This document shows, piece after piece, positions 52,402 to 61,194 of a stretch of 64,000 bases of DNA. Under the pieces are notes generated by a model that saw nothing but the letters and a program-made list of their open reading frames with translations, was not told where the DNA came from and did no database searches. Origin of the DNA: Streptomyces marispadix (GTDB lineage: Bacteria; Actinomycetota; Actinomycetes; Streptomycetales; Streptomycetaceae); assembly GCF_022524345.1 (NCBI RefSeq), contig NZ_JAKWJU010000002.1, positions 2,666,001 to 2,730,000 of the forward strand. Reading direction: 5' to 3'. Numbering within the stretch: the stretch's first letter is position 1; each line of letters starts with the position of its first letter. Made by a program: the position numbers and the translations under genes.

Positions 52402-53112
52402 TCATCTGCCCAGCGGCCAGGCGGCGATCCGCTCGTAGCGGGGCTGCTCGCCGGGGACTCCGCTCTCCGGCAAGTTGCTTCGTACGAGGGCGAGTTCGGC
52501 CGCCGTCCAGGGCTCGCCCGCGAACGCGTCGAGTTCCGCGATATACGGGCCCAGGTCGAGCTGCGAGGATCTCGCGCGGGCCAGGGTCAGATGCGCGCGG
52601 AAACGGCGGGGCTCGTCCGTGCCGAGGCCCACTCGGCGCCCGGCGGCGGCGGTCGTGGAGGCGAGCCTGCGCAGCGCCTCGGCGGCGGCCGGGCCGTATG
52701 CGGGGTCATGTGCCGGGGCGTGTGCCTCGTCACGCACCGGGCCGGGGACCTCGTCACGCACCGGGCCGGGTGCCGCGCCGTCCGTACCGGCAGGACCCGT
52801 GGCCCCCTCCTCGGCGGGCGCGCCCGCGACGGCCGCCCACAGCGACCTGTGGCCGAACTGCCCGCCGCCCGCGATACGCAGCCGCAGCGGGCGCCCGCGT
52901 GCGGCCGTTCGGGACAGTCGTTCGCGCAGCCCGTCGAGCTGTCCGTCGCCGACCTCGCCGTAGAAGGCCAGGGTGATGTGCCAGTTGGCACGGTCCGCCC
53001 AGCGCAGCCGCCCGGCGCCGTCCATGGCACGCAACTGCGCGACCTTCTCCGCCAGTTGGGCCGTCCCGTCCAGTACGTGCGCGGGCGGCAGCAGAGCCGT
53101 GAAGAGTCTCAT
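52402..53112 (-). CDS. thpR: RNA 2',3'-cyclic phosphodiesterase (2'-5' RNA ligase family)
   Basis: 236 residues, with the two HxTx motifs of the 2H superfamily: NWHITLAFYGEVGDG near residue 45 and RAHLTLARARS near residue 170. The family hydrolyses 2',3'-cyclic phosphates and can ligate RNA. Between the motifs is an insertion of about 45 residues with a repeated PGPVRDE unit, missing in typical relatives. It is upstream of the micropeptide gene on the minus strand, 23 bp away. Confidence 0.9.
   Translation of the reverse strand: MRLFTALLPPAHVLDGTAQLAEKVAQLRAMDGAGRLRWADRANWHITLAFYGEVGDGQLDGLRERLSRTAARGRPLRLRIAGGGQFGHRSLWAAVAGAPAEEGATGPAGTDGAAPGPVRDEVPGPVRDEAHAPAHDPAYGPAAAEALRRLASTTAAAGRRVGLGTDEPRRFRAHLTLARARSSQLDLGPYIAELDAFAGEPWTAAELALVRSNLPESGVPGEQPRYERIAAWPLGR
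52725..52771. repeat. Two-copy 24-nt repeat inside thpR
   Basis: CCTCGTCACGCACCGGGCC occurs twice at a 24-bp period (52725-52747 and 52749-52771), encoding the PGPVRDE pair between the two catalytic motifs. Confidence 0.75.
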
Positions 53113-53193
53113 GACCCCAGCATGGCCCGGGGCGCCCCAGACGCGGGCCCCCGAGGGACGCCCCAGAGCCGGGGCATCCGGGACGTCCCGGCG

Positions 53194-54711
53194 CTACGCC
53201 GCGGAAGTCACCCGTTCCCGCTCGGAGTCGGGCGCCGGATTCCGCGATTCCCGCCCCTCACGAGATTCCCGCGATTCCCGGGCCTCCCGCTGCTCCCGCG
53301 GCTCCCTCGGTACGAACGTCAGATGACGGTGCCCCCGCCGCAGGTCCACGCGGAGCCGCAGCCCGCCTGCCCGCGCCAGCGCCAGTCCGACGCCCACGGC
53401 CACGACCGCCGAGATCACCCCGCCGGACAAAAAGCCGATTCGGGGGCCGAAGGTGTCGGTGACCCAGCCCATGAGCGGCCCGCCGATGGGCGTACCGCCC
53501 ATGAACACCATCATGTAGAGGCTCATCACGCGGCCCCTCATCGCCGGGTCCGAGGCGGTCTGCACGCTGGAGTTGGCGGTGACGTTGAACGTCAGCCCCA
53601 TGATCCCGATGGGCGCCATCAGCGCGGCGAAGAGCCAGAAGGACGGCGAGAGCGCCGCCGCGACCTCCAGCACCCCGAAGATGAGCGCCGCACCCGTCAG
53701 CAGCCGCATGCGGGAGGTGCCCCGCCGCGCCGACAGCAGCGCGCCCACCACCGACCCCACGGCCATCAACGTGTTGAGCAGCCCGTATGTACCGGCGCCC
53801 TCCTCGAAGACGCGGTGTGTGAACGCCGTGAGCCAGATCGGGAAGTTGAAGCCGAACGTGCCGATGAAGCCGACGAGGACGATCGGCCAGATCAGCTCGG
53901 GATGGCTGCGCACATACGTCAGGCCCTCGCGAAGCTGACCCTTGCTGCGCGGTGCGCGCTCGCTGCTGTGCAGTTCGCCGGTACGCATCAGCAGCAGCCC
54001 GGTGAGCGGCGCGATGAACGAGAGGCCGTTGAAGAGGAACGCCCAGCCGCTTCCCACGGCGGAGATCATCACGCCGGCGATCGCGGGCCCGACGAGGCGT
54101 GCGCTCTGGAAGTTGGCGGAGTTGAGCGAGACCGCGTTGCCGATCTGGGCCGGGCCGACCATCTCCGAGACGAAGGTCTGCCGCGTCGGATTGTCGAGCA
54201 CGGTGGCCAGGCCGAGCACGAAGGCGAGCGCGTAGACGTGTACGACGTGCACGTTGCCGCTGAGCGTCAGCGCCGCGAGCGCGAGCCCGGTGAGGCCCAT
54301 GACGGACTGGGTGATCAGCAGCAGCCTGCGCTTGTCGCAGCGGTCGGCGACGACTCCTCCGTAGAGACCGAAGAGCAGCAGCGGCAGGAACTGGAGGGCC
54401 GTGGTGATGCCGACGGCCGTCGCCGAGCCGGTGAGGCTGAGGACCAGCCAGTCCTGGGCGATGCGCTGCATCCAGGTGCCGGTGTTGGAGACGGCCTGGC
54501 CGATCGCGAAGAGACGGTAGTTGCGTATTCGCAGGGACGAGAACATCGACGGCTTGGCGCCCGGCGGTCGTCCCTCGGTGTGTCCGGTGCCGCCCGTGGT
54601 GTCCGCCGGTCCGGCGGCACGTTCGTGCGGTGCGTTCTGTGGCTTGTCTTCGGGGTTCTGTGGCTTGTCATCAGGTGCGGGTGCGGATTCTGTTCCGTGG
54701 CCCGTACTCAA
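53194..54711 (-). CDS. MFS transporter
   Basis: 505 residues from a TTG at 54711; GAGGAGG lies 10 nt before it. About 12 transmembrane helices follow an N-terminal Gly/Pro tail. The core starts FSSLRIRNYRLFAIGQAVSNTGTWMQRIAQDWLVLSLTG, typical of the ENTS/EntS group of exporters, with YGGVVADRCDKRRLLL as the loop 2-3 motif. The C-terminal 60 residues are a charged REPREQREARESRESRE-like repeat. The MarR gene lies directly upstream on the same strand. The exported compound is unknown. Confidence 0.9.
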   Translation of the reverse strand: MSTGHGTESAPAPDDKPQNPEDKPQNAPHERAAGPADTTGGTGHTEGRPPGAKPSMFSSLRIRNYRLFAIGQAVSNTGTWMQRIAQDWLVLSLTGSATAVGITTALQFLPLLLFGLYGGVVADRCDKRRLLLITQSVMGLTGLALAALTLSGNVHVVHVYALAFVLGLATVLDNPTRQTFVSEMVGPAQIGNAVSLNSANFQSARLVGPAIAGVMISAVGSGWAFLFNGLSFIAPLTGLLLMRTGELHSSERAPRSKGQLREGLTYVRSHPELIWPIVLVGFIGTFGFNFPIWLTAFTHRVFEEGAGTYGLLNTLMAVGSVVGALLSARRGTSRMRLLTGAALIFGVLEVAAALSPSFWLFAALMAPIGIMGLTFNVTANSSVQTASDPAMRGRVMSLYMMVFMGGTPIGGPLMGWVTDTFGPRIGFLSGGVISAVVAVGVGLALARAGGLRLRVDLRRGHRHLTFVPREPREQREARESRESREGRESRNPAPDSERERVTSAA

Positions 54712-54734
54712 ATCGCCTTCGCCTCCTCGTTCTC

Positions 54735-54829
54735 TGCGTCTGTGTCTGCGTCTGTGGCCGCGTCTGTGGCCGCGTGCGCGTGCGCCTTCTCGCGCCTGTC
54801 CGTCCTTGCGCCTGTCCGTCCTTGCGCCC
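54735..54829. repeat. Short tandem repeats between MFS and MarR genes
   Basis: Units of 12 bp (CGTCTGTGGCCG, two copies) and about 16 bp (GCGCCTGTCCGTCCTT, two copies) fill the 247-bp gap. Confidence 0.6.
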
Positions 54830-54958
54830 GTACGTCCGCGTGCGCGCGACCGCACAGCCTGCTCCCGGCGCGGCCGTCCGACGGCTCACGCAGCGCCTCT
54901 CGTAACGCCGTGACCACCACGAGCCGGGGCGCGGCGCCCCGGGCCGACGGCCCCGCGG

Positions 54959-55480
54959 CTACGAGTGCGCCAGCTTCTCCAGCACGGGGGCCGCGGCGCG
55001 CAGCCGCTCCCACTCGTCGTCGTCGAGCCGCTCCGTCAGCTCTGCCAGCCATGCGTTCCGCTTCTCGCGGCTGGCGGCGAGCATCGTCTCGGCACGCTCG
55101 GTCTGCGTGACCGTCTTCTGGCGGCGGTCGTCGGGGTGCGGCTCCAGGCGAACCAGGCCCTTCGCCTCCAGCATCGAGACGATGCGGGTCATCGACGGCG
55201 GCTGCACATGCTCCTTGCGGGCCAGTTCGCTGGGCGTGGCCGAGCCGCAGCGGGCTAGCGTGCCGAGCACGGACATCTCCGTCGGGCTCAGCGACTCGTC
55301 GACCCGCTGGTGCTTCAGCCGCCGCGAGAGGCGCATGACGGCGGTACGCAGCGAGTTCACCGCCGCCGCGTCCAGATCGCTCGCGGTGGCGCCCGTTTCC
55401 ACGACGGCGCCCGCTCCGGCGGGGGCGGGAACCGTGATGTGACGCTCGGATGTCTCCGGCATGTTGTTAGCGTAACTCAT
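54959..55480 (-). CDS. MarR-family transcriptional regulator
   Basis: 173 residues. The winged HTH is clear: LSPTEMSVLGTLARCGSATPSELARKEHVQPPSMTRIVSMLEAKGLVRLEPHPDDRRQK. Start choice: the Met of MSYANNMPE at 55480 or the inner Met at 55462; neither has a good ribosome binding site, so a leaderless message is possible. It is likely to control the MFS gene beside it. The ligand is not known. Confidence 0.88.
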   Translation of the reverse strand: MSYANNMPETSERHITVPAPAGAGAVVETGATASDLDAAAVNSLRTAVMRLSRRLKHQRVDESLSPTEMSVLGTLARCGSATPSELARKEHVQPPSMTRIVSMLEAKGLVRLEPHPDDRRQKTVTQTERAETMLAASREKRNAWLAELTERLDDDEWERLRAAAPVLEKLAHS

Positions 55481-55599
55481 TACCCGGTCTAATGACCACC
55501 CCGTGAGAAGGTCACGGTCTGTACGCCGGATCACACATACGAGTGACTTCGCACGGAAATCTGAGGCATCACCCTGGGCGCTCCCGGGACCGTGGACGC

Positions 55600-55896
55600 A
55601 TGACTTCGACGACCTCGAAGGTGCTCAGCCTGCGAATGGACAGCGATCTGTTCGACCGGCTGCACGCCCACGCCGCGAAGCGCGGCATGAGCGCCCAGGA
55701 CTACGTGGTCCGTGCGCTCGTGCGCCACGACTTCGACGAAAGGCTCCAGACCTCGGTCGAGGAGACGGAGCGATTCTTCGGCTCGTCACCGTGCGAGCAC
55801 GACCTCAAGAGCCGTAGGGGCACGGGCGAGGAGGCCGACTCCCGCACGGACGAGGTCACTTCACGCCCAGAGCCTGCTCGATCGGGTCGAGCGTGA
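55600..55896 (+). CDS. Ribbon-helix-helix-like small protein
   Basis: 98 residues. The N-terminal 45 residues (KVLSLRMDSDLFDRLHAHAAKRGMSAQDYVVRALVRHDFD) form a beta-strand and two helices in the pattern of RHH/Arc or HicB-type DNA-binding domains. The rest is acidic and disordered. No toxin gene is adjacent, so an autonomous regulator is more likely than an antitoxin. The 3' end overlaps the permease pseudogene on the other strand. Confidence 0.75.
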   Translation: MTSTTSKVLSLRMDSDLFDRLHAHAAKRGMSAQDYVVRALVRHDFDERLQTSVEETERFFGSSPCEHDLKSRRGTGEEADSRTDEVTSRPEPARSGRA

Positions 55897-56605
55897 AGTA
55901 GACGAGGAAGCAGGCGCCGACGACGTTCAGCAGCCACGGCACCTCACGGCTCCGCCCGGTCACCGCCTTCAGCAGGATGAGGGCCGGCACCCCGAGGCCG
56001 ATCCCGTTGGTGATGCTGTACGTGAAGGGCATCGCGACCACCGTCAGGAACGCCGGTACCGCGATGGCCGGATCGACCATCAAGATCCGTCCCATCCCGG
56101 GCAGTTGGCCGTTCTCGTCGGTGAGGCCCGACTCCTCGCCGACGCCGGTGATCGTGCCCATGGCGTCGAAGAAGCCGGACAGCAGCACCGTGAAGACGAA
56201 GAGGCAGCCGGTCAGCGGTCCGACCTCGCCGAAGCCGCCGAAGAGGCTGACCTGACCGACCAGGCCGAAGTCCGGCGTGCTCACCACCGAGTCCGGCACC
56301 CTCGGCACGTCCAGGCCCCAGGCGGAGTCGGGTACGTCCGCGAGCGCGTTGACGACGATCGCGACGACGGTCGTCGTGACGATGCCGATGAGGATGGCGC
56401 CCCTGATCTTGCGTACGACGAGCACGAACATCAGCGCCACGCCGAGCACGAAGACCAGCACGGGCCAGCCCTTCAACTGGCCGCCTTGCCCCAGCCCCAG
56501 CGGCACGTTGGTGTTCGCGGAGTCCGGATTGCGCGTGACGAAGCCGGAGTCGACGAGGCCGATCAGCGTGATGAAGAGGCCGATTCCGATGGCGATGGCA
56601 CGGAC
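55856..56605 (-). pseudogene. NCS2 (AzgA/PbuG-type) permease, doubly deleted
   Basis: Visible similarity starts at VRAIAIGIGLFITLIGLVDSG, which is the fifth transmembrane region in full-length PbuG relatives; the first 150 residues are gone and the DUF2530 gene lies right next to it, leaving no room. A second in-frame loss follows GRILMVD, where the sequence jumps to PAIAVPAFLTVVAMPFTYSITNGIG. About 75-80 residues are missing there, including the T(T/S)TTxYVES motif needed for substrate binding. The rest is well preserved, so decay is recent. Purine/xanthine transport is not expected. Confidence 0.85.
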
Positions 56606-56730
56606 GCGTACCGCCCGCAGCCAACGGCCTCCCCCACCTCCGGCGCCCTCGATAGGCTGATCCGGCTGTCTCCGCCCGGCGGCACACCGCACGGGCACAG
56701 GCACCACGAGCGCGAGAGGAAGCTGCGGCG

Positions 56731-56997
56731 ATGGGTCTGATGAACCGCTGGACCGACGGCCAGCGCGAAGCCCCCGAGCCCCTGGAGGGCCCGGTCATGG
56801 GCACCGTCCTGGTCGGCACGGGCGTCTGGTTCGTCGCCTTCCTCGCCCAGCTTCCGTTCTACGGCTGGTACGAGGACCACGGGCACACCTGGTTCATCTG
56901 GACGTGCGCCGCCGGCGCGGGCCTCGGGCTGCTCGGGGTGTGGTACGTGCGGGCGCGTGAGCGCGCCATGCGGCGTGAAGGCCGGGACTCCTCCTGA
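56731..56997 (+). CDS. DUF2530 family membrane protein
   Basis: 88 residues with two helices (VGTGVWFVAFLAQLPFYG and HTWFIWTCAAGAGLGLLGVWYV) and a charged C-terminus. The family is a two-helix actinobacterial protein of unknown role. It is divergent from the damaged permease, an arrangement I recall from other streptomycetes with an intact permease. Confidence 0.85.
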   Translation: MGLMNRWTDGQREAPEPLEGPVMGTVLVGTGVWFVAFLAQLPFYGWYEDHGHTWFIWTCAAGAGLGLLGVWYVRARERAMRREGRDSS

Positions 56998-57191
56998 CCG
57001 CTTGTCTGCCTGGCTGGCTGCCTGGCTGCCTGCTGTCGCCGGCTCCCTTGACTTCAACGGAGCTTCAAGTACGAGCGTGGGTCATGAGCGCCGTCGCCCC
57101 TGCCATCGCCCCTGTGACGCCGCCCGCCCGTACGCCCCACGTGCGTACGCGGCGTACTGCCGTACCCCCGTACTCATGGAGGCAGCAGCCC

Positions 57192-57899
57192 ATGACCGCC
57201 ACCGAGCGCACCACCGCACATCCGGACCCCGCACGCGAGGACTCCCGCGTCGCCTTCTTCAGCAGATGGCACCTGCCGGGACCGGAGGCCGGGCGGGCGG
57301 CCCTGGACGCGATCGCCGCCGTCTGGGAGCGGGAGCCCTGGCCGTCGCCGGGTCTGCTCGGATACCACCTCTACGAGGGCGAGGACGGCGGGACCCTGCT
57401 GCACCACTCGCAGTGGACGGGCGAGGACGCCTACGAGGACTACGTACGCGACCACCGCGGGACCCGCAACGAGGAGATCGACGCCGCCGTGCCGGGCATC
57501 GAACGCCTCGGGCTGGGCCGCTACCGCCACTACCGCGGCGGCCGGGCCGAGGGCGACAGCAGGGTGCCGGGCTGTGTCGTGACCGTCTCCGTCGAGTTCG
57601 ACGGCCCGGACCCAGATCGTCAACGCGCCTGGGTGGACGCGGTGTTCGAGGCGCTGCGCACCGATCCGCAGCCGCCGCCCGGCGGCGTCTCGGCTCACTT
57701 CCACCTCTCGACGGACGGCGAGCGCGTGCTGAACTACGCGGAGTGGGAGAGCGCGCAGGCCCATGCCGACGCCCTCGCCGCCCCCGGGCGCGGCATCGGC
57801 GGCCCGACCGCGGAGTGGGAGCGGGTGCAGCGGTTTCCGGGGCTGAAGCGGAGCAGTGTGCGCCGCTACCGGCATGTGTACGGGCTCGTGCCCCGCTGA
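57192..57899 (+). CDS. Antibiotic biosynthesis monooxygenase-fold protein
   Basis: 235 residues. Two ABM-like ferredoxin-fold halves are visible: FFSRWHLPGPEAGRAALDAIAAVW, LLGYHLYEGEDGGTLLHHSQWTGEDAYEDYV, and a second VTVSVEFDGPDPDRQRAWVDAVFEALR, HFHLSTDGERVLNYAEWES. ABM proteins can be cofactor-free oxygenases or heme-degrading enzymes, or have no catalysis. The ATG at 57192 has GGAGG 9 nt upstream. It is a single-gene unit. Confidence 0.8.
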   Translation: MTATERTTAHPDPAREDSRVAFFSRWHLPGPEAGRAALDAIAAVWEREPWPSPGLLGYHLYEGEDGGTLLHHSQWTGEDAYEDYVRDHRGTRNEEIDAAVPGIERLGLGRYRHYRGGRAEGDSRVPGCVVTVSVEFDGPDPDRQRAWVDAVFEALRTDPQPPPGGVSAHFHLSTDGERVLNYAEWESAQAHADALAAPGRGIGGPTAEWERVQRFPGLKRSSVRRYRHVYGLVPR

Positions 57900-58036
57900 G
57901 GCGCGGAGCATGGCCGAGTCACGGAGCGCTCGCTCGCGATGCCCGGTGCACGGTGCCCCACAGCGTCGTTCTTCCTGCTCGCACGGGGACTTGCGGCTCC
58001 CGCCCGTAACACCGGAATGCGTATGATCCAGCGTTA

Positions 58037-58048
58037 GGGCATATGCCC
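58037..58048. promoter_or_regulatory. Perfect palindrome GGGCATATGCCC upstream of the ANTAR gene
   Basis: The 12-bp palindrome (58037-58048) lies 10 bp after a possible TATGAT -10 box (58022-58027), so at the expected start of transcription. It is a candidate operator for the ANTAR/ATPase transcript. Confidence 0.5.
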
Positions 58049-58107
58049 GTCAGCTCTCAGTGTCGGCGGTGCGCCACAGGTCACCCTGAGCGGAATAAGG
58101 GGCAGCA

Positions 58108-58401
58108 ATGGGCGACGTGGAGGATCCGCTTGCCGAGCTGGAGCAGCTTCGCCGCGCGATGGAGACGCGTCCGGTCATCGACCAGGCGCACGGCGTCCTC
58201 ATGGCCGCCTACCGCTGCACCCCGGACGGGGCGTGGAACGTACTCGTCGACGTCTCGCAGCGCACCAACGTGAAGCTCCACAAGGTCGCCGCCGCGCTGG
58301 TCGCGACCACACAGGGCGATCCGCTGCCCGACCCGCTGAGCACCGCGCTGCGTACCGCACTGGACGCCACGGAGTCGGACGAAGCAGGGCAAGGCACCTG
58401 A
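58108..58401 (+). CDS. Stand-alone ANTAR-domain protein
   Basis: 97 residues. The ANTAR three-helix region reads LEQLRRAMETRPVIDQAHGVLMAAYRCTPDGAWNVLVDVSQRTNVKLHKVAAALV, with the usual RPVIDQAxGxLM signature. ANTAR domains bind two-stem-loop antiterminator RNA; they are normally attached to GAF or receiver domains, absent here. The P-type ATPase starts 22 bp after its stop, so the two are probably cotranscribed and the ANTAR protein may control that or another gene. Confidence 0.87.
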   Translation: MGDVEDPLAELEQLRRAMETRPVIDQAHGVLMAAYRCTPDGAWNVLVDVSQRTNVKLHKVAAALVATTQGDPLPDPLSTALRTALDATESDEAGQGT

Positions 58402-58422
58402 AACGCCCGTAACGTCGAATGC

Positions 58423-61194
58423 ATGACGGAGCGGACGGGGGCCGCCGGGACGCACACCGGAGACGGCCCGCAGCGCGGGCTGAGCGCCGCCGAGGTGGCG
58501 GCACGTACCGCACGTGGTGAGATCAACGACGTACCGGTGCGCAGCAGCCGCTCCCTCATGGAGATCGTCCGCGCCAACGTCTTCACCCGCTTCAACGCCA
58601 TCATCGGCGTACTCTTCGTGATCATCCTCTTCGTGGGGCCCGTGCAGGACAGCCTGTTCGGCTTCGTGATCCTCGCGAACACCCTCATCGGCATCGTCCA
58701 GGAGCTGCGAGCCAAGCGGACCCTGGACAACCTGGCCGTCATCGGCGAGGTGCGGCCCCTCGTACGGCGTGACGGCACGGGCGTCTCGCTGTCCGCCTCG
58801 CAGATCGTGCTGGGCGACCTCATCGAGATCCGCCCGGGAGACAAGTGCGTCGTGGACGGCGAGGTGACCGAAGCCGACAGCCTGGAGATCGACGAGTCGC
58901 TGCTGACCGGCGAGGCCGATCCCGTCGTCAAGCAGCCGGGCGACCCCGTCATGTCCGGCAGTTTCGTCGTCGCGGGCAGCGGCGCCTTCACCGCGACGCG
59001 GGTGGGGCGGGCCGCCTACGCCGCGCAGCTCGCGGAGGAGGCCAGCCGCTTCACCCTCGTGCACTCCGAGCTGCGCAACGGCATCAACGACCTGCTGAAG
59101 TACGTGACTTGGGTGATCGTCCCGACCGGTGTCGGCCTGGTGCTCAGTCAGCTCGTCGTAGAGCAGACGGGCCTGGAGAACGCCGTGCGCCGCATGGTCG
59201 GCGGCATCGCGCCGATGGTGCCGGAGGGCCTGGTGCTGCTGACGTCGATCGCCTTCGCCATCGGGGTCGTACGGCTGGGCCGTAAGAAGTGCCTCGTGCA
59301 GGAGCTGCCCGCGATCGAGGGGCTGGCACGGGTGGACGTCGTCTGCCTCGACAAGACGGGCACCCTCACCGAGGGCGGTATGGACGTGGCCGAGGTGCGG
59401 GTCCTACGGAACGGGGTGCTCCGGGACGGGCCCCGGACGGACGGGCCCCCGCCGGACGGAGACGGGCAGAGCGGAGACGGGCAGAGCGGAGACGGGCAGG
59501 GCGGAGACGGACAGAGCGGAGACGGGCAGGGCGGAGACGGACAGGGCGGAGACGCGAAGGGCAGAGACGCGAAGGGCGAGTACGACGGTGCCTATGTCGC
59601 GCGGGTGCTCGCGGCGCTGGGCTCCGCCGACCCGAGGCCCAACGCGAGCATGCGGGCCATCGTCGACGCGTATCCCCGGGACGCGCACCTCCTGGGCGGA
59701 GAGGGGGGCGGCGGCAGCGACGGAGGGGACGGCGGGACCGGCAAGAACAGCCGCACCGGCAAGGGCGACGGCGGTACCGGCGGGACCGGCAGCCTCGACG
59801 GCGCCGGCAGCGTCGACGGAAACGCACACGACGGGCACCCGGACCGCCGCTGGGGCCTCGGCCCGTGGCAGACGGCGCAGTCGCTGCCCTTCTCCTCGGC
59901 CCGCAAGTACAGCGGCGCCACCCTCGTCGAACCCGACGGCACCCGCCGCACCTGGCTGCTCGGCGCCCCCGACGTCCTGCTTCCGCGCGGCCACCCCGCC
60001 ACCGCGGACGTCGAGCAGCTCAGCCGCGAGGGCCTGCGGGTGCTGCTGCTGGCCGCCACCGACCGGGGACCGGACGCCCCGGAGGCCGTCGACGGCGCCC
60101 GCCCCGCCGCTCTCGTCGTACTGCAACAGCGGCTGCGGCCGGACGCCGGTGACATCCTGCGCTACTTCAACGACCAGGGCGTCGCCGCGAAAGTGCTCTC
60201 GGGCGACAACGCCGTCTCCGTCGGTGCCGTGGCCGCCGAACTCCGGCTGCCGGGCGCACACAACCCCGTCGACGCCGGCCGGCTGCCCGGCGACGCACCC
60301 GGAGTCGTAAGGGCGCTGGAGAGCGGCACGGTATTCGGGCGGGTCACGCCGCGGCAGAAGCAGACCATGGTCGGCTCGCTCCAGGAGCACGGCCACCACG
60401 TCGCGATGACGGGCGACGGCGTCAACGACGTGCTGGCGCTGAAGAACGCCGACATCGGCGTCGCCATGGGCACCGGTTCGGAGGCGACACGTGCCGTGGC
60501 CCAGATCGTGCTGCTCGACGACAGCTTCGCCTCGCTCCCGTCCGTCGTCGCCGAGGGCCGCCGCGTCATCGGCAACATCGAACGCGTCGCCAACCTCTTC
60601 CTCACCAAGACCGTCTACTCGGTGCTGCTGGCCCTGCTGGTGATCGCCTGGCAGGTGCCCTATCCCTTCCTGCCGCGCCATCTGACGCTGGTGTCGTCGC
60701 TGACCATCGGCATCCCCGCGTTCTTCCTCGCGCTGGCGCCCAACCGGGAGCGGGCGAAGCCGCACTTCGTGGGGAGAGTCATGCGGTACTCGGTGCCCGC
60801 GGGGCTCGTCGCCGGTGCGGCGACCTTCGCTACGTATCTGCTGGCCCGCGGCCACTACGCCGGGCCGGGGGCGCTGGCGGCCGAGACGAGCGTGGCGACG
60901 CTGACGCTGTTCCTGATCGCGATGTGGGTCCTCGCGATCGTCGCCAGGCCGTATAGCTGGTGGCGGGTCGGGCTGGTGCTCACCATGGGCCTGGGCTTCG
61001 TGGTCGTGCTTGCCATTCCGGTCCTCCAGCGCTTCTTCGCACTGAGGCTGGTGGGTACGGCGATGCCGCTGACCTCGCTCGCCGTGGCAGCGGCTTCGGC
61101 TGTCGCGCTGGAGATCATCTGGGTACGGGTGGCTCGTCGCGGCAACCACGCCGGGCGCCGGCCCACCGGCTCAGAGCCCGATACGCGCGACTAG
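58423..61194 (+). CDS. Cation-translocating P-type ATPase (CtpE-like)
   Basis: 923 residues. A-domain LTGE (161-164), TM4 PEGL (267-270), phosphorylation motif DKTGTLT with D310, and the hinge TGDGVNDVLALKNADIGVAMG are all intact, followed by four C-terminal helices. The CtpE subgroup of P2 ATPases moves Ca2+ in mycobacteria; substrate here is inferred. The N-domain carries a long insertion after the P motif: a repeat region of DGQSG/GDGQG units (about residues 347-386) and Gly/Ser-rich spacers near 430-470. It is 22 bp downstream of the ANTAR gene. Confidence 0.93.
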   Translation: MTERTGAAGTHTGDGPQRGLSAAEVAARTARGEINDVPVRSSRSLMEIVRANVFTRFNAIIGVLFVIILFVGPVQDSLFGFVILANTLIGIVQELRAKRTLDNLAVIGEVRPLVRRDGTGVSLSASQIVLGDLIEIRPGDKCVVDGEVTEADSLEIDESLLTGEADPVVKQPGDPVMSGSFVVAGSGAFTATRVGRAAYAAQLAEEASRFTLVHSELRNGINDLLKYVTWVIVPTGVGLVLSQLVVEQTGLENAVRRMVGGIAPMVPEGLVLLTSIAFAIGVVRLGRKKCLVQELPAIEGLARVDVVCLDKTGTLTEGGMDVAEVRVLRNGVLRDGPRTDGPPPDGDGQSGDGQSGDGQGGDGQSGDGQGGDGQGGDAKGRDAKGEYDGAYVARVLAALGSADPRPNASMRAIVDAYPRDAHLLGGEGGGGSDGGDGGTGKNSRTGKGDGGTGGTGSLDGAGSVDGNAHDGHPDRRWGLGPWQTAQSLPFSSARKYSGATLVEPDGTRRTWLLGAPDVLLPRGHPATADVEQLSREGLRVLLLAATDRGPDAPEAVDGARPAALVVLQQRLRPDAGDILRYFNDQGVAAKVLSGDNAVSVGAVAAELRLPGAHNPVDAGRLPGDAPGVVRALESGTVFGRVTPRQKQTMVGSLQEHGHHVAMTGDGVNDVLALKNADIGVAMGTGSEATRAVAQIVLLDDSFASLPSVVAEGRRVIGNIERVANLFLTKTVYSVLLALLVIAWQVPYPFLPRHLTLVSSLTIGIPAFFLALAPNRERAKPHFVGRVMRYSVPAGLVAGAATFATYLLARGHYAGPGALAAETSVATLTLFLIAMWVLAIVARPYSWWRVGLVLTMGLGFVVVLAIPVLQRFFALRLVGTAMPLTSLAVAAASAVALEIIWVRVARRGNHAGRRPTGSEPDTRD
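59461..59580 (+). repeat. 15-nt tandem repeat, eight units, in the P-type ATPase
   Basis: Eight in-frame units of GACGGGCAGAGCGGA, the last two diverged, encode a GDGQS/G series in the nucleotide-binding domain. Repeat length should vary between strains. Confidence 0.92.

Noticed and set aside
55600..55896. Antitoxin of a toxin-antitoxin pair
   Set aside because: No toxin-like gene is adjacent; the flanking genes are a MarR regulator and a permease remnant.
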